Assembly: GCA_040414865.1 (NCBI GenBank)
Contig: JBEDUR010000045.1
Span: 1-13,456 of the forward strand
Direction: 5' to 3'
DNA: 13,456 nucleotides
Origin: Palsa-461 sp040414865
GTDB lineage: Bacteria > Actinomycetota > Acidimicrobiia > Acidimicrobiales > RAAP-2
Part shown: in pieces, positions 7,034 to 13,456 of the stretch
How the letters are laid out: each line of letters opens with the position of its first letter
Numbering within the stretch: the first letter of the stretch is position 1
The notes under the pieces: generated by a model
Databases searched by the model: none
What the model was told of the DNA's origin: nothing
What the model saw: the letters and a program-made list of their open reading frames with translations, nothing else
Position numbers and translations under genes: made by a program

Positions 7034-7095
7034 GCGGCGCCAGTAGTGCGCGAGCTGACCGCTCGGGCCAGAAACCTCAGAGCTGCACTGTGGCA

Positions 7096-7131
7096 CCTCG
7101 CCGGGCGGCAGCGACGAAGCGCCCGGTGAGG
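7096..7131. terminator. GC-rich hairpin between convergent slipin and phosphotransferase genes
   Basis: CCTCGCCGGGCG and CGCCCGGTGAGG form a 12-bp stem with one G-T wobble and a 12-nt loop. It lies about 60 nt after the slipin stop and 65 nt from the stop of the convergent gene. Only a short TTT (7138-7140) follows on the plus strand, so termination would be of the weak-U actinobacterial type and may act in both directions. Confidence 0.5.
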
Positions 7132-7195
7132 CTGGCGTTTGGGATCACGACGTCCGTCCGACAGTTCCCGGAGTTCTCGCCGATGGTCCAGGCCG

Positions 7196-8581
7196 TCAGT
7201 CCCGCCTGAGATCCCACGCGTCGCCGGTGCGGTACGCGGGGTTAGCCACGGCTAGCTTGTCGGCGACCGTAGCCGCGACGGTTCCCGCGACCTCTTCCAG
7301 GCCAGCCGTGAGAGAGCCGTCCCGGATGGCGGCCGCCAGCTCGGCCTCGTTCGCGACGCCGAGTGAACGGAGCCGCCGGTCATGTGCTTCAGCCTGGCCG
7401 GGGCCGAGCTCGATCTCCCGGGCAACCATGGCCACCACGTTGGCGGCGACCCGGGCGTGGAAGCGGATCCTTCCCTCGGTGGCAGGCATGACGTCGTCAG
7501 CGAGGTAGCCGCGCACGGCATCGAGCAGCTGCACCGCCGAGGGCAGATCGTGCGGGTGGCCAGGGGCCTGAGCAGAGTCGGTCTCGGGCACTGGCTCGGA
7601 CGTCGTGCCCGCCGACCAGGGGAGGAGGTCGAGGAGGTCCGACTCGACCTCGCACACGCGACGGCCGATGGCCGCCAGCTCGACCGAGCGAACTGCGCCG
7701 CTCAGATGGGCGCGTGCCTGCACCATGCAGATCACGCCCCACCGCAGGGTGCCATAGACGACCCACCACCGGAGGACCCCGGGATCGACCGAGCCGCCGC
7801 CCGCCTCCTCATAGGCGGCGAGCAGGTCGTCGACCTCGCCGAACCCGCCGACCGGGAACTCCGAGCCGAACCGCCAAGCCTTGACACAGAGCCAACCGAG
7901 GTCCTCGACCGGATCCCCGAGGTGGGCGAGCTCCCAGTCCAAGACCGCCCGGATGCCCTCCTGGCCCACGATGAAGTTGCCGTTGCGGAAGTCCCCGTGC
8001 ACCACGACGGTGCCCGCTCCGACGGGCCGGTGCTCGGAGAGCCACCGCATGCCTAGTTCGAAGGCCGGGTGCGGCTGCCCGAGGACGTCGAGCTGGCCGC
8101 GGAGTTGGGTGAGCACATCGCCAGCGTTGAGGTCGGCGACCTCCTCGGGCGGGATCCGGTGGATGTCGGCCAGGATTCGCCCGCACTGGGCGGTCATGGC
8201 CGCCCGGGCGGCGGCCAACCCTTCGTCGCGCAGGATCCGGCGGGGAATGGTCTCGCCGTCGACGAACTCGGCAATCAAGAACCGCGCCCCCAACGCGTCG
8301 GGGTCGGCACCCACCGCGACCAGGGCGGGCACCGGGACCCCGGCGCGAGCCGCGGCGTCGAGGAGCTGACCCTCGACCGACATCCCGAGACCGGAGGGTC
8401 CCGCGCGCTCGGCCCGCAGGATCAGCCGTCGCTCGGCCCCGTCGGTCCCTCGGGCGGAGAAGCTCCAGGTGTCCTTGGAGGCGCCGCCGGGCAGTCTGGT
8501 GAGGTTCTCGATCTCCACCTTCGTGCCCAGCGCACCGCCGACGACACGGCTCAGCGCCTCGGCCATGCTCGCGGAGTCCAT
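7196..8581 (-). CDS. Phosphotransferase (APH/choline-kinase fold) fused to a DUF6285-like domain
   Basis: 461 residues from ATG at 8581. Residues about 25-320 form an aminoglycoside-phosphotransferase/ACAD10-type kinase-like domain: LTRLPGGASKDTWSF near the nucleotide loop, FLIAEFVDGE hinge, catalytic VVHGDFRNGNFIV (H195, D197, N202), metal-binding VLDWELAHLGDP (D215). After a linker, residues about 345-455 (HDLPSAVQLLDAVRGYLADD, FHARVAANVVAMVAREIELG) match what I know of DUF6285, often a separate gene beside such kinases; here they are fused. The family likely phosphorylates a small hydroxylated or acyl substrate; the substrate is unknown. TAGCCT lies 8 nt upstream of this ATG and there is no Shine-Dalgarno, suggesting a leaderless mRNA; ATG at 8566 is an alternative. 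The open frame reaches 8773, but that extension overlaps the divergent gene. Confidence 0.82.
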   Translation of the reverse strand: MDSASMAEALSRVVGGALGTKVEIENLTRLPGGASKDTWSFSARGTDGAERRLILRAERAGPSGLGMSVEGQLLDAAARAGVPVPALVAVGADPDALGARFLIAEFVDGETIPRRILRDEGLAAARAAMTAQCGRILADIHRIPPEEVADLNAGDVLTQLRGQLDVLGQPHPAFELGMRWLSEHRPVGAGTVVVHGDFRNGNFIVGQEGIRAVLDWELAHLGDPVEDLGWLCVKAWRFGSEFPVGGFGEVDDLLAAYEEAGGGSVDPGVLRWWVVYGTLRWGVICMVQARAHLSGAVRSVELAAIGRRVCEVESDLLDLLPWSAGTTSEPVPETDSAQAPGHPHDLPSAVQLLDAVRGYLADDVMPATEGRIRFHARVAANVVAMVAREIELGPGQAEAHDRRLRSLGVANEAELAAAIRDGSLTAGLEEVAGTVAATVADKLAVANPAYRTGDAWDLRRD

Positions 8582-8589
8582 CGACAAGC

Positions 8590-8595
8590 AGGCTA
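8590..8595 (-). promoter_or_regulatory. Candidate -10 TAGCCT for a leaderless phosphotransferase mRNA
   Basis: On the minus strand TAGCCT is followed by 8 nt and then ATG at 8581. It fits TANNNT. No Shine-Dalgarno precedes the ATG. Confidence 0.35.
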
Positions 8596-8612
8596 ACCAG
8601 CCCCGGCGTCGA

Positions 8613-8618
8613 TAGGCT
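8613..8618 (+). promoter_or_regulatory. Candidate -10 TAGGCT for the divergent AttH/CrtC-like gene
   Basis: TAGGCT on the plus strand is a TANNNT match. A transcript starting about 7 nt downstream would begin near ATC at 8625, which is in frame with the downstream protein. Its position mirrors the minus-strand TAGCCT at 8590-8595. Confidence 0.3.
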
Positions 8619-8657
8619 GGCCCGATCGCGATCCGCCTCGAACCCCACGACGAGTAC

Positions 8658-9626
8658 ATGCACGAGTTGGGCCCCGAGCCCAACTTCAACGAGTCGATGT
8701 ACTTCAACGTGTTCGACTCGCGCACCCAGATGGGCGGGTTCTTCCGCTTGGGCAACCGAGCCAACGAGGGCACTGGCGAGATGACGGTCTGCCTCTACCT
8801 CTCTGACGGCCGGGTCGGGTTCATGTTCGGCCGCCCAAGGGTGACCTCGAACGACGCCTTCGATGCCGGCGGGATGCGCTTCGAGGTGATCACGCCGTTC
8901 GAGGAGCTCCGCGTGGCCTACGACGGCAAGGTGGTGCTTCTCGACGATCCCCTCGAGATGGCCGACCCCCGCCGGGCATTCACCTCCAACCCCGAACGCG
9001 AGTGCGAGGTCCGCCTCGTCTACCGCGGGGTCTCAACGATGTTCGGTGGCGAGCCCGAAGAGCCGGCCGAACGTCCTGGAGAGGAGTTTGCCCGCGGCCA
9101 CTACGAACAGCTGGTCGGAGCGGCCGGCTCCATCGTCGTCGGCGAGGAGCGCTTCGAGGTCGACGGCTACGGCCTGCGCGACCACAGCTGGGGCCCGCGG
9201 TACTGGCAGGCCCCCTGGTACTACCGCTGGCTGACCGCGAATTTCGGCGCGGACTTCGGGTTCATGGGTTCTCGAGTGGCCCGCCGGGACGGACCCGGGG
9301 GGAGGGGCGGCTTCGTCTGGGACGGCGAGGCGCTGCGGCCCTGCCGCGACTTTCACATCGGCTCAAGCTGGGAGGGCGATCCCCCATACCACCGGGGCAT
9401 CCGGGCGCAGCTGGTCGTCGACGACCGCACCTGGACCGTGGCCGGAGAGGTCTTGAGTCTCATCCCACTTCGGAACCGGCGTCGAGACGATGAGGGCAAC
9501 GAGCTGATCACCCGCATCTCGGAGGGGCTGACCCGCTGGACGCTGGAGGACGGCCGCGTCGGCTACGGGCTCTCCGAGTACCTCGACCAGATCGTCGAGG
9601 GCGTGCCGGTCGGCCTGGCCGAGTAG
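8658..9626 (+). CDS. AttH/CrtC-like lipocalin-fold protein, DUF7064-type
   Basis: 322 residues from the first ATG. Features match the two-lobed beta-barrel proteins annotated as DUF7064/DUF7065 and distantly as AttH or carotenoid hydratase CrtC: N-terminal PEPNFNESMYFNVFD, central GYGLRDHSWGPRYW (residues 171-183), and GFMGSRV. Function is unknown; I infer an enzyme or carrier acting on a hydrophobic substrate. The divergent kinase gene is a frequent type of partner. Seven codons of strongly protein-like sequence (IRLEPHDEY before M, within the open frame from 8616) precede ATG 8658, with no ATG, GTG or TTG and no Shine-Dalgarno. The true start may be a non-canonical ATC at 8625 or 8631, or 8658 with a shortened N-terminus. 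Confidence 0.75.
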   Translation: MHELGPEPNFNESMYFNVFDSRTQMGGFFRLGNRANEGTGEMTVCLYLSDGRVGFMFGRPRVTSNDAFDAGGMRFEVITPFEELRVAYDGKVVLLDDPLEMADPRRAFTSNPERECEVRLVYRGVSTMFGGEPEEPAERPGEEFARGHYEQLVGAAGSIVVGEERFEVDGYGLRDHSWGPRYWQAPWYYRWLTANFGADFGFMGSRVARRDGPGGRGGFVWDGEALRPCRDFHIGSSWEGDPPYHRGIRAQLVVDDRTWTVAGEVLSLIPLRNRRRDDEGNELITRISEGLTRWTLEDGRVGYGLSEYLDQIVEGVPVGLAE

Positions 9627-9679
9627 CGGCCCCGTGGCTCAGCCGGTCGGTCGGCGCCGGCCGGTCCGGGTGCCGGGTC

Positions 9680-9709
9680 GTGACAGCCTTGCCGGCTTGG
9701 CGTTACCGT
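9680..9709 (+). promoter_or_regulatory. Candidate promoter GTGACA-18-TACCGT for the PEBP gene
   Basis: GTGACA (9680-9685, five of six to TTGACA) and TACCGT (9704-9709, TANNNT) are separated by 18 bp. They lie about 45 bp ahead of ATG 9755. Confidence 0.4.
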
Positions 9710-9754
9710 CCTTGTCTGGATCACGGTTCGGCCAACCGATGAGGAGCACCAGCG

Positions 9755-10231
9755 ATGGCACAGGACGAGCTCGAGGTCACCAGCTCCCTCTTCGCCGAGG
9801 GCGCGACCATCCCCAAATCAGCCGCGCACTTGTTCGTCGGGGGTGACAACGTGAGCCCAGATTTGCGCTGGAGCGAGGGTCCAGCCGATACCAGGAGCTA
9901 CGCCCTCACCTGCTACGACCCCGACGCCCCAACCACGGTCGGGTTCAGTCATTGGGTGCTTTTCGACCTGCCGGTAACCGTCCGGTCCCTCGAGGCCGGG
10001 GCCAAGGGTGCCGGGGTCACCGGGTTCAGCGACTGGGGGGAAAGCGCGTATGGCGGCATGGCCCCGCCGGCGGGCGACGACCCCCACCGGTATCAGTTTT
10101 CGGTATACGCCCTCGACACAGACTCGCTCGGAGTCGACGAGACGACCACCTACGCCAAGTTTCGTTTCCTCATCCGTGGACACGTGTTGGCCAGCGGCAC
10201 GCTCACCGGCCGCTTCGGCGTCGAGGGTTAG
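9755..10231 (+). CDS. YbhB/YbcL-type phosphatidylethanolamine-binding protein (PEBP)
   Basis: 158 residues, the usual length for bacterial PEBP (Raf-kinase-inhibitor-like) proteins. Family motifs are clear: CYDPDAPTTVGFSHWVLFDLP (residues 53-73) with the anion-pocket DPDAP (D55, D57) and H66, and YGGMAPPAGDDPHRYQFSVY (99-118) with the GxxPP and HRY elements. Bacterial roles are poorly known; binding of phosphorylated or lipid head-group ligands in the cytoplasm is likely. There is no signal peptide. ATG at 9755 follows GAGGAG at 8 nt. It appears to lead a unit with the damaged gene (33 nt later) and the KAS III gene. Confidence 0.9.
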   Translation: MAQDELEVTSSLFAEGATIPKSAAHLFVGGDNVSPDLRWSEGPADTRSYALTCYDPDAPTTVGFSHWVLFDLPVTVRSLEAGAKGAGVTGFSDWGESAYGGMAPPAGDDPHRYQFSVYALDTDSLGVDETTTYAKFRFLIRGHVLASGTLTGRFGVEG

Positions 10232-10264
10232 CGAGCCGGACCGCAGGGCGCGTCGCAACGAGTT

Positions 10265-10758
10265 GTGGCGGACCTCTACCACAACGACCTTCGCTCATGG
10301 GAGGAGCTCGCTCGCCGGGACCCCCTGTGGGCAGTGCTCTCGAGCGAGGAGTACCGAACCCGCGTCCTCACGGCTGAGACCGAGGACCGCTCTGGCGACC
10401 GGGCGAGGATCACGTCGACCACATCCTCGCGATCATCCGAGGCGAGTTCGCCCAGTTCCAGTGCAAGAACGGCGGGAACGACCTCGAGCGGCTGGTCCGT
10501 TCGCTGCGGCTCAGGCACCGCTGGTTCCACAAGGTCGCCCTGGCCAGCCGGGTCCGCCTGTTCAGCCGGGTCTTGATGTTGTATGAGTACGACATGGCCG
10601 ATCTGCTCCGCCAACTGGCTCGTCATCGCGTAGGCGACGTGGTCGTCGAGCGTGTCGACGAGGTCGAAGGCGGCGCCGTTCGGCTCTACTTCTCCAAGAC
10701 TGCCCAGCCCGATATGCCCGAGAGCACCGGGGTGATGAAGGTGAGGATGCGACCATGA
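10265..10758 (+). pseudogene. Frameshifted, core-deleted methyltransferase-like gene
   Basis: The first part from GTG 10265 reads MADLYHNDLRSWEELARRDP, then LWAVLSSEEYRTRVLTAETED, which resembles the N-terminus of actinobacterial class I SAM-methyltransferases. From about 10384 the protein-like sequence continues one frame back (frame of 10381): RPGEDHVDHILAI, FAQFQCKNGGNDLERLVRS, LMLYEYDMADLLRQLARH, VVVERVDEVEGG, AVRLYFSKTAQPD, to TGA at 10756-10758. A TGA at 10375 in the second frame places the shift between 10378 and about 10410; one missing base would repair it. The joined product (about 165 residues) lacks any GxGxG SAM-binding core, so an internal deletion is likely. The stop overlaps the KAS III start (ATGA), a relic of coupling. 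A sequencing error could explain the shift but not the missing core. Confidence 0.6.
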
Positions 10759-11747
10759 CCGATGCCTCCGCTCGGGAGGCGGCCCTCACCGGGATCGGTT
10801 CCTACCGGCCCCGGCGCAGCGTCACCAACGAGGAGCTGTGCGATCTCATCGACTCGTCGGACGAGTGGATCCGGACGCGGAGCGGGATCGTGACCCGAGG
10901 CTGGGCGGCCGACGACGAGACGCTGGTCGCGATGGCCGGCACCGCCGCCCGTGGCGCGTTGGTCGCCGCCGAGATCGAGCCCGCGGCCCTCGGGATGATC
11001 CTCTTGGCCACCTGCAGCGACCCCCAGCCTGTCCAGCCGGCTTCGGCCAGGCTCGCGGCCGATCTGGGCACCGAGGTTGCTGCTGTCCAGATCAACGCCA
11101 CCTGTGCCGGCTTCTGCTACGGGCTCGGGCTGGCTCGGGACCTGGTACGCGGCGGGACCGCCGAGCACGTCCTTGTGGTCGGCGTGGAGCGCCTGACTGA
11201 CATTGTCGACAAGCACGACCGAACGACGGCCTTCATCTTCGCCGACGGGGCGGGGGCGGTGGTGGTGAGCCGAGCCGAGCGCGAGGGGGTCGGCCCGGTG
11301 GTCTGGGGGACCGACGGGGTGCGGGGCGAGGTACTCCAGCTCACCCCGGACTACCACGCCTTCCGCGACGACCCGACCGGCCCGCAGCCGGCCATCAGCA
11401 TGCAGGGCCGCCGGGTCTTCAAGTGGGCGGTCGAGGAGATGCCCAAGGTGGCCGAGGCGGCCTGCAAGGCGGCGGGAGTCACGCTGTCGGAGATCGATGC
11501 CTTCGTCGCCCACCAGGCCAACCAGCGGATCACTGACGCCATCGTGACGGCCCTCGAGCTGCCGGACTCTGTGGTCGTGGCTGACGACATCGCTTCGAGC
11601 GGGAACACCTCGTCTGCGAGCATTCCGATCGCGCTCAGCCGGATGCTGGCAGAAGACGAGCTACATCCCGGCGACCGGGCCCTCATCGTCGGGTTTGGCG
11701 GCGGGCTGACCTACGCGGCTCAGGTGGTGACGCTCCCCGGAGCCTAA
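10755..11747 (+). CDS. fabH: Beta-ketoacyl-ACP synthase III family (FabH-like)
   Basis: A complete 330-residue KAS III. The condensing-enzyme triad is intact: C117 in QINATCAGFCYGL, H253 in FVAHQANQRI, N284 in IASSGNTSSASIP. The C-terminal GFGGGLTYAAQVV is typical. N-terminal GIGSYRPRRSVTNEEL and DEWIRTRSGIVTRGWA fit FabH. It condenses an acyl-CoA starter with malonyl-ACP, initiating type II fatty-acid or a related polyketide-like synthesis. No ACP, FabD or FabF is nearby, so a dedicated housekeeping role is not certain; it may be an accessory paralogue. ATG at 10755 overlaps the TGA of the damaged upstream gene (ATGA), with GAGG about 9 nt upstream. Ribosomes terminating early in the broken gene might lower its translation. 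Confidence 0.92.
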   Translation: MTDASAREAALTGIGSYRPRRSVTNEELCDLIDSSDEWIRTRSGIVTRGWAADDETLVAMAGTAARGALVAAEIEPAALGMILLATCSDPQPVQPASARLAADLGTEVAAVQINATCAGFCYGLGLARDLVRGGTAEHVLVVGVERLTDIVDKHDRTTAFIFADGAGAVVVSRAEREGVGPVVWGTDGVRGEVLQLTPDYHAFRDDPTGPQPAISMQGRRVFKWAVEEMPKVAEAACKAAGVTLSEIDAFVAHQANQRITDAIVTALELPDSVVVADDIASSGNTSSASIPIALSRMLAEDELHPGDRALIVGFGGGLTYAAQVVTLPGA

Positions 11748-12786
11748 CCCTCACCGTAAGGTCGATGGTTCCAGGCCAAACCTCAGAGTGGTGACTCGTT
11801 GCCTTCGTGTCTACCCACCCCGGCGGAGGTCCTTGAGAGCATTGTCGATTTGCCCTGCTCGAGGACCAGCACAACCTGGAGCGGTTAATAACTCGGCCGG
11901 CTCGGACGCCAAGGGATCTTCACCGCAGGGTGGGCCGAGGGTCGACCGCCGATTGCGCTCCGGCCCCAAGCGAGGAGGCGTGGTGCTCGAGGTCGCCGGG
12001 TGCGCAGGGGCGGCCCGCGGGATCGACACCATTGGCAGCGAAAGGCGGCGCTCGCGTTTGTGGACTGGTGCTTGGCGGGAACGGGGGAGCGGAAGCCTGC
12101 GGCACCAACTCCCCTGGCGCTGGCGACGCGTGGTGTGGGCAATTTGCAGCGGTTATGCCGAACATCGTCTCGGACAACTCGAGCCCGTCAGTTGGGCGCC
12201 TGGCGTCGACCCCCTGGCTGGAATTGGGCTACCTCGACCAATCCATCTCCACCGTCGCCGGGTACCCCATCATCGGGGTACGTCGCCGATCGGCTGAACA
12301 GCTCCGCCAAACCACCGCCGACCAAGCAAGAGCCGCTCAACCAGGTGACCGACCCGAGAACGGAGGGAGGTGAGGAATGCATACGAACCGCCGACGGCCG
12401 ATTGCTGCACCTGGTCCTGCAGGCCGTCCGCGACCGCCCCGCGATCGTTCGCTCCGAAAAGCTAGAGTCCCTCTCCGGATCGGGGGGGCGAGCACTCTCG
12501 TGACCGGGCGGAGAGGTTCGCAGGAGCGTTCGAGCACCGGGTCGAACTCAGGGCAGGTGGTCTCCTCGAAAGGTTATTGGACGATCCAACGAGATCGGGC
12601 GCGTTGAGTGCCCAAAGCAAGCCGAGGCGCTCGCTGGGTGTTACCCGGATCAGAAGCAGTGCCGAGGCCAAAACCGCGCTGCCCCGACGGCCGGTGGACA
12701 AATCCGGCCGTTGAGGCAAACCTCCCCGAAGAGGTGCTCAGTCACCTGCATGTTTCGACGCGGCCCGCCGGGGGGTCCAAGAGCTG
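11748..12786. other. About 1 kb without a recognisable gene
   Basis: Open frames exist on both strands (longest about 500 bp), but none shows known motifs, consistent codon bias or a good start, and protein-like composition is absent. I see no tRNA, riboswitch or transposase relic. Visible items are a palindrome flanked by 8-bp direct repeats (12253-12288), an orphan Shine-Dalgarno before ATG 12377, two short inverted repeats (12528-12547 and 12577-12589), and AAACCTCAGAG near the KAS III end (11778-11788). It may be decayed coding DNA or hold the promoter of the glycosyltransferase. Confidence 0.5.
12253..12288. repeat. Hairpin flanked by 8-bp direct repeats
   Basis: GTACCCC, 6-nt spacer ATCATC, GGGGTAC (12262-12281) is a perfect 7-bp inverted repeat. 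On both sides lies CGTCGCCG (12253-12260 and 12281-12288, sharing the last base of the hairpin on the right). The layout resembles a tiny inserted palindrome with a duplicated target, but chance is possible in GC-rich DNA. Confidence 0.4.
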
Positions 12787-13456
12787 GTGAGCAACGGCCC
12801 GCCGAACGGCCCCGAACTGAGTCTGGTGATCCCCTTCTTCAACACCGGCCCGGTGGTGCGAGAGACCGTTGACCGGGCGGTCGCCACTCTTCGAGGGATC
12901 CCGGCCAGCTTCGAGATCATCGCCGTCTCCGACGGCTCGTCAGACGACTCGGTTGCCAGCCTCGACGGTGCCTACGCCGGCGTCCTCGAAGTCGTCGTCC
13001 TCGAACGCAACCGGGGCAAGGGATTCGCCGTGCGCCGCGGGATGGAGCGAGCTCGCGGCCGGTTCGTAGGGTTTCTTGACGCTGACGGCGATATTGGGCC
13101 GGAGATCTTGTCGGCCTTTCTCGCCGTCGCGCGCAAAGAGAACCCGGACCTCGTCTATGGGTCCAAGCGCCATCCCGGCTCCCGGGTAAACGCCCCCTGG
13201 GTCCGTCGGGTCGCCTCCGAGCTGTATCGCTGGCTCGTCCGGCTGTTGTTCCGTCTTTCGATCCCCGACACCCAGACCGGGATCAAGTTGTTGCGCCATG
13301 ACGTCGCTACGGCTGTGGTGCCCCGGCTTACGATCGACCGCTTTGCCTTTGACGTCGAGCTCTTCGTAGTGGCCTCGGACCTCGGCTACCGGGACTGGGT
13401 GGAGCTCCCGGTCACCGTGGACAAGCGATATTCGTCGACGGTGTCGATCCGTGCCG
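12787..13456 (+). CDS. Family 2 glycosyltransferase, DPM1/ALG5-like (partial, runs off the window)
   Basis: 223 residues are present; the C-terminus lies beyond the window. The GT-A fold of dolichyl/polyprenyl-phosphate sugar synthases is clear: LSLVIPFFNTG (11-21), FEIIAVSDGSSDDS (42-55), RNRGKGFAVRRGMERARG (74-91), metal/nucleotide motif GFLDADGDI (95-103), LVYGSKRHPGSRV (122-134), DTQTGIKLLR (161-170), FAFDVELFVVASDLGYR (186-202). It transfers a sugar from a nucleotide-sugar to a lipid carrier such as polyprenyl phosphate at the inner membrane face, for glycan or glycoprotein assembly. I chose GTG 12787 because the frame is closed at 12712 and no ATG lies between; a G-run (12770-12775) is about 11 nt upstream, so the ribosome site is weak. 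Confidence 0.88.
   Translation, partial: MSNGPPNGPELSLVIPFFNTGPVVRETVDRAVATLRGIPASFEIIAVSDGSSDDSVASLDGAYAGVLEVVVLERNRGKGFAVRRGMERARGRFVGFLDADGDIGPEILSAFLAVARKENPDLVYGSKRHPGSRVNAPWVRRVASELYRWLVRLLFRLSIPDTQTGIKLLRHDVATAVVPRLTIDRFAFDVELFVVASDLGYRDWVELPVTVDKRYSSTVSIRA

Noticed and set aside
5726..7096. 456-codon minus-strand frame over the NfeD-slipin operon
   Set aside because: Antisense shadow rich in His/Arg/Gln; the plus-strand genes have clear family motifs and ribosome sites.
7809..8663. 284-codon minus-strand frame within the phosphotransferase
   Set aside because: Arg/Gly-rich alternate frame of the kinase domain.
10378..10410. Programmed -1 frameshift in the damaged gene
   Set aside because: No slippery heptamer is seen, and the product would still lack the methyltransferase core.
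12000..12503. 167-codon plus-strand frame in the gene-poor stretch
   Set aside because: No motif, no Shine-Dalgarno, composition typical of unused GC-rich frames.
12528..12547. GTTCGA/TCGAAC pair read as a tRNA T-arm
   Set aside because: No acceptor, D or anticodon stems can be drawn around it on either strand.

Overview
The window is GC-rich, with strongly third-position-biased codon use. It has several GTG starts and candidate TANNNT -10 boxes placed 6-8 nt ahead of a start codon (leaderless style). It also carries a secreted coiled-coil/Rpf-like lysozyme-fold protein and a phosphotransferase with a DUF6285-like tail. Together these suggest a chromosomal segment of a high-GC actinobacterium, possibly of the Acidimicrobiia type; the phylum is an inference from gene content. 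No rRNA, tRNA, CRISPR array, integrase or transposase could be recognised.

Left part (1-5430). An MFS exporter (+) converges, with a 3-nt gap, on a JmjC/cupin Fe(II) oxygenase (-). Directly upstream of the oxygenase on the same strand is an 88-residue protein made of a short leader-like N-terminus and six exact 8-residue repeats (DGDGPRPS). This two-gene unit is the most unusual thing in the window. The repeat units differ almost only at synonymous positions in this frame, so the peptide is selected as protein, and its partner belongs to a family that hydroxylates amino-acid side chains in proteins. Divergent from it is a Na+/Ca2+-exchanger-family transporter (+), which converges on a secreted coiled-coil protein with an Rpf/transglycosylase-like C-terminal domain (-).

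Middle part (5430-9626). An NfeD-like membrane protein and a slipin (SPFH/band 7) overlap by ATGA and form the classic membrane-microdomain pair. A GC-rich hairpin separates them from a convergent kinase-like phosphotransferase fused to a DUF6285-like domain (-). This is divergent from an AttH/CrtC-like (DUF7064-type) protein (+), with only about 75 bp between them.

Right part (9627-13456). A PEBP/YbhB-type protein is followed by a broken gene, probably a SAM-methyltransferase with its core deleted and a -1 frame change. Its stop codon overlaps the start of a complete KAS III (FabH-like) gene. About 1 kb follows in which no convincing gene is seen, containing a few inverted repeats and one orphan strong Shine-Dalgarno sequence. 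The window ends inside a DPM1/ALG5-like family 2 glycosyltransferase that runs off the edge.
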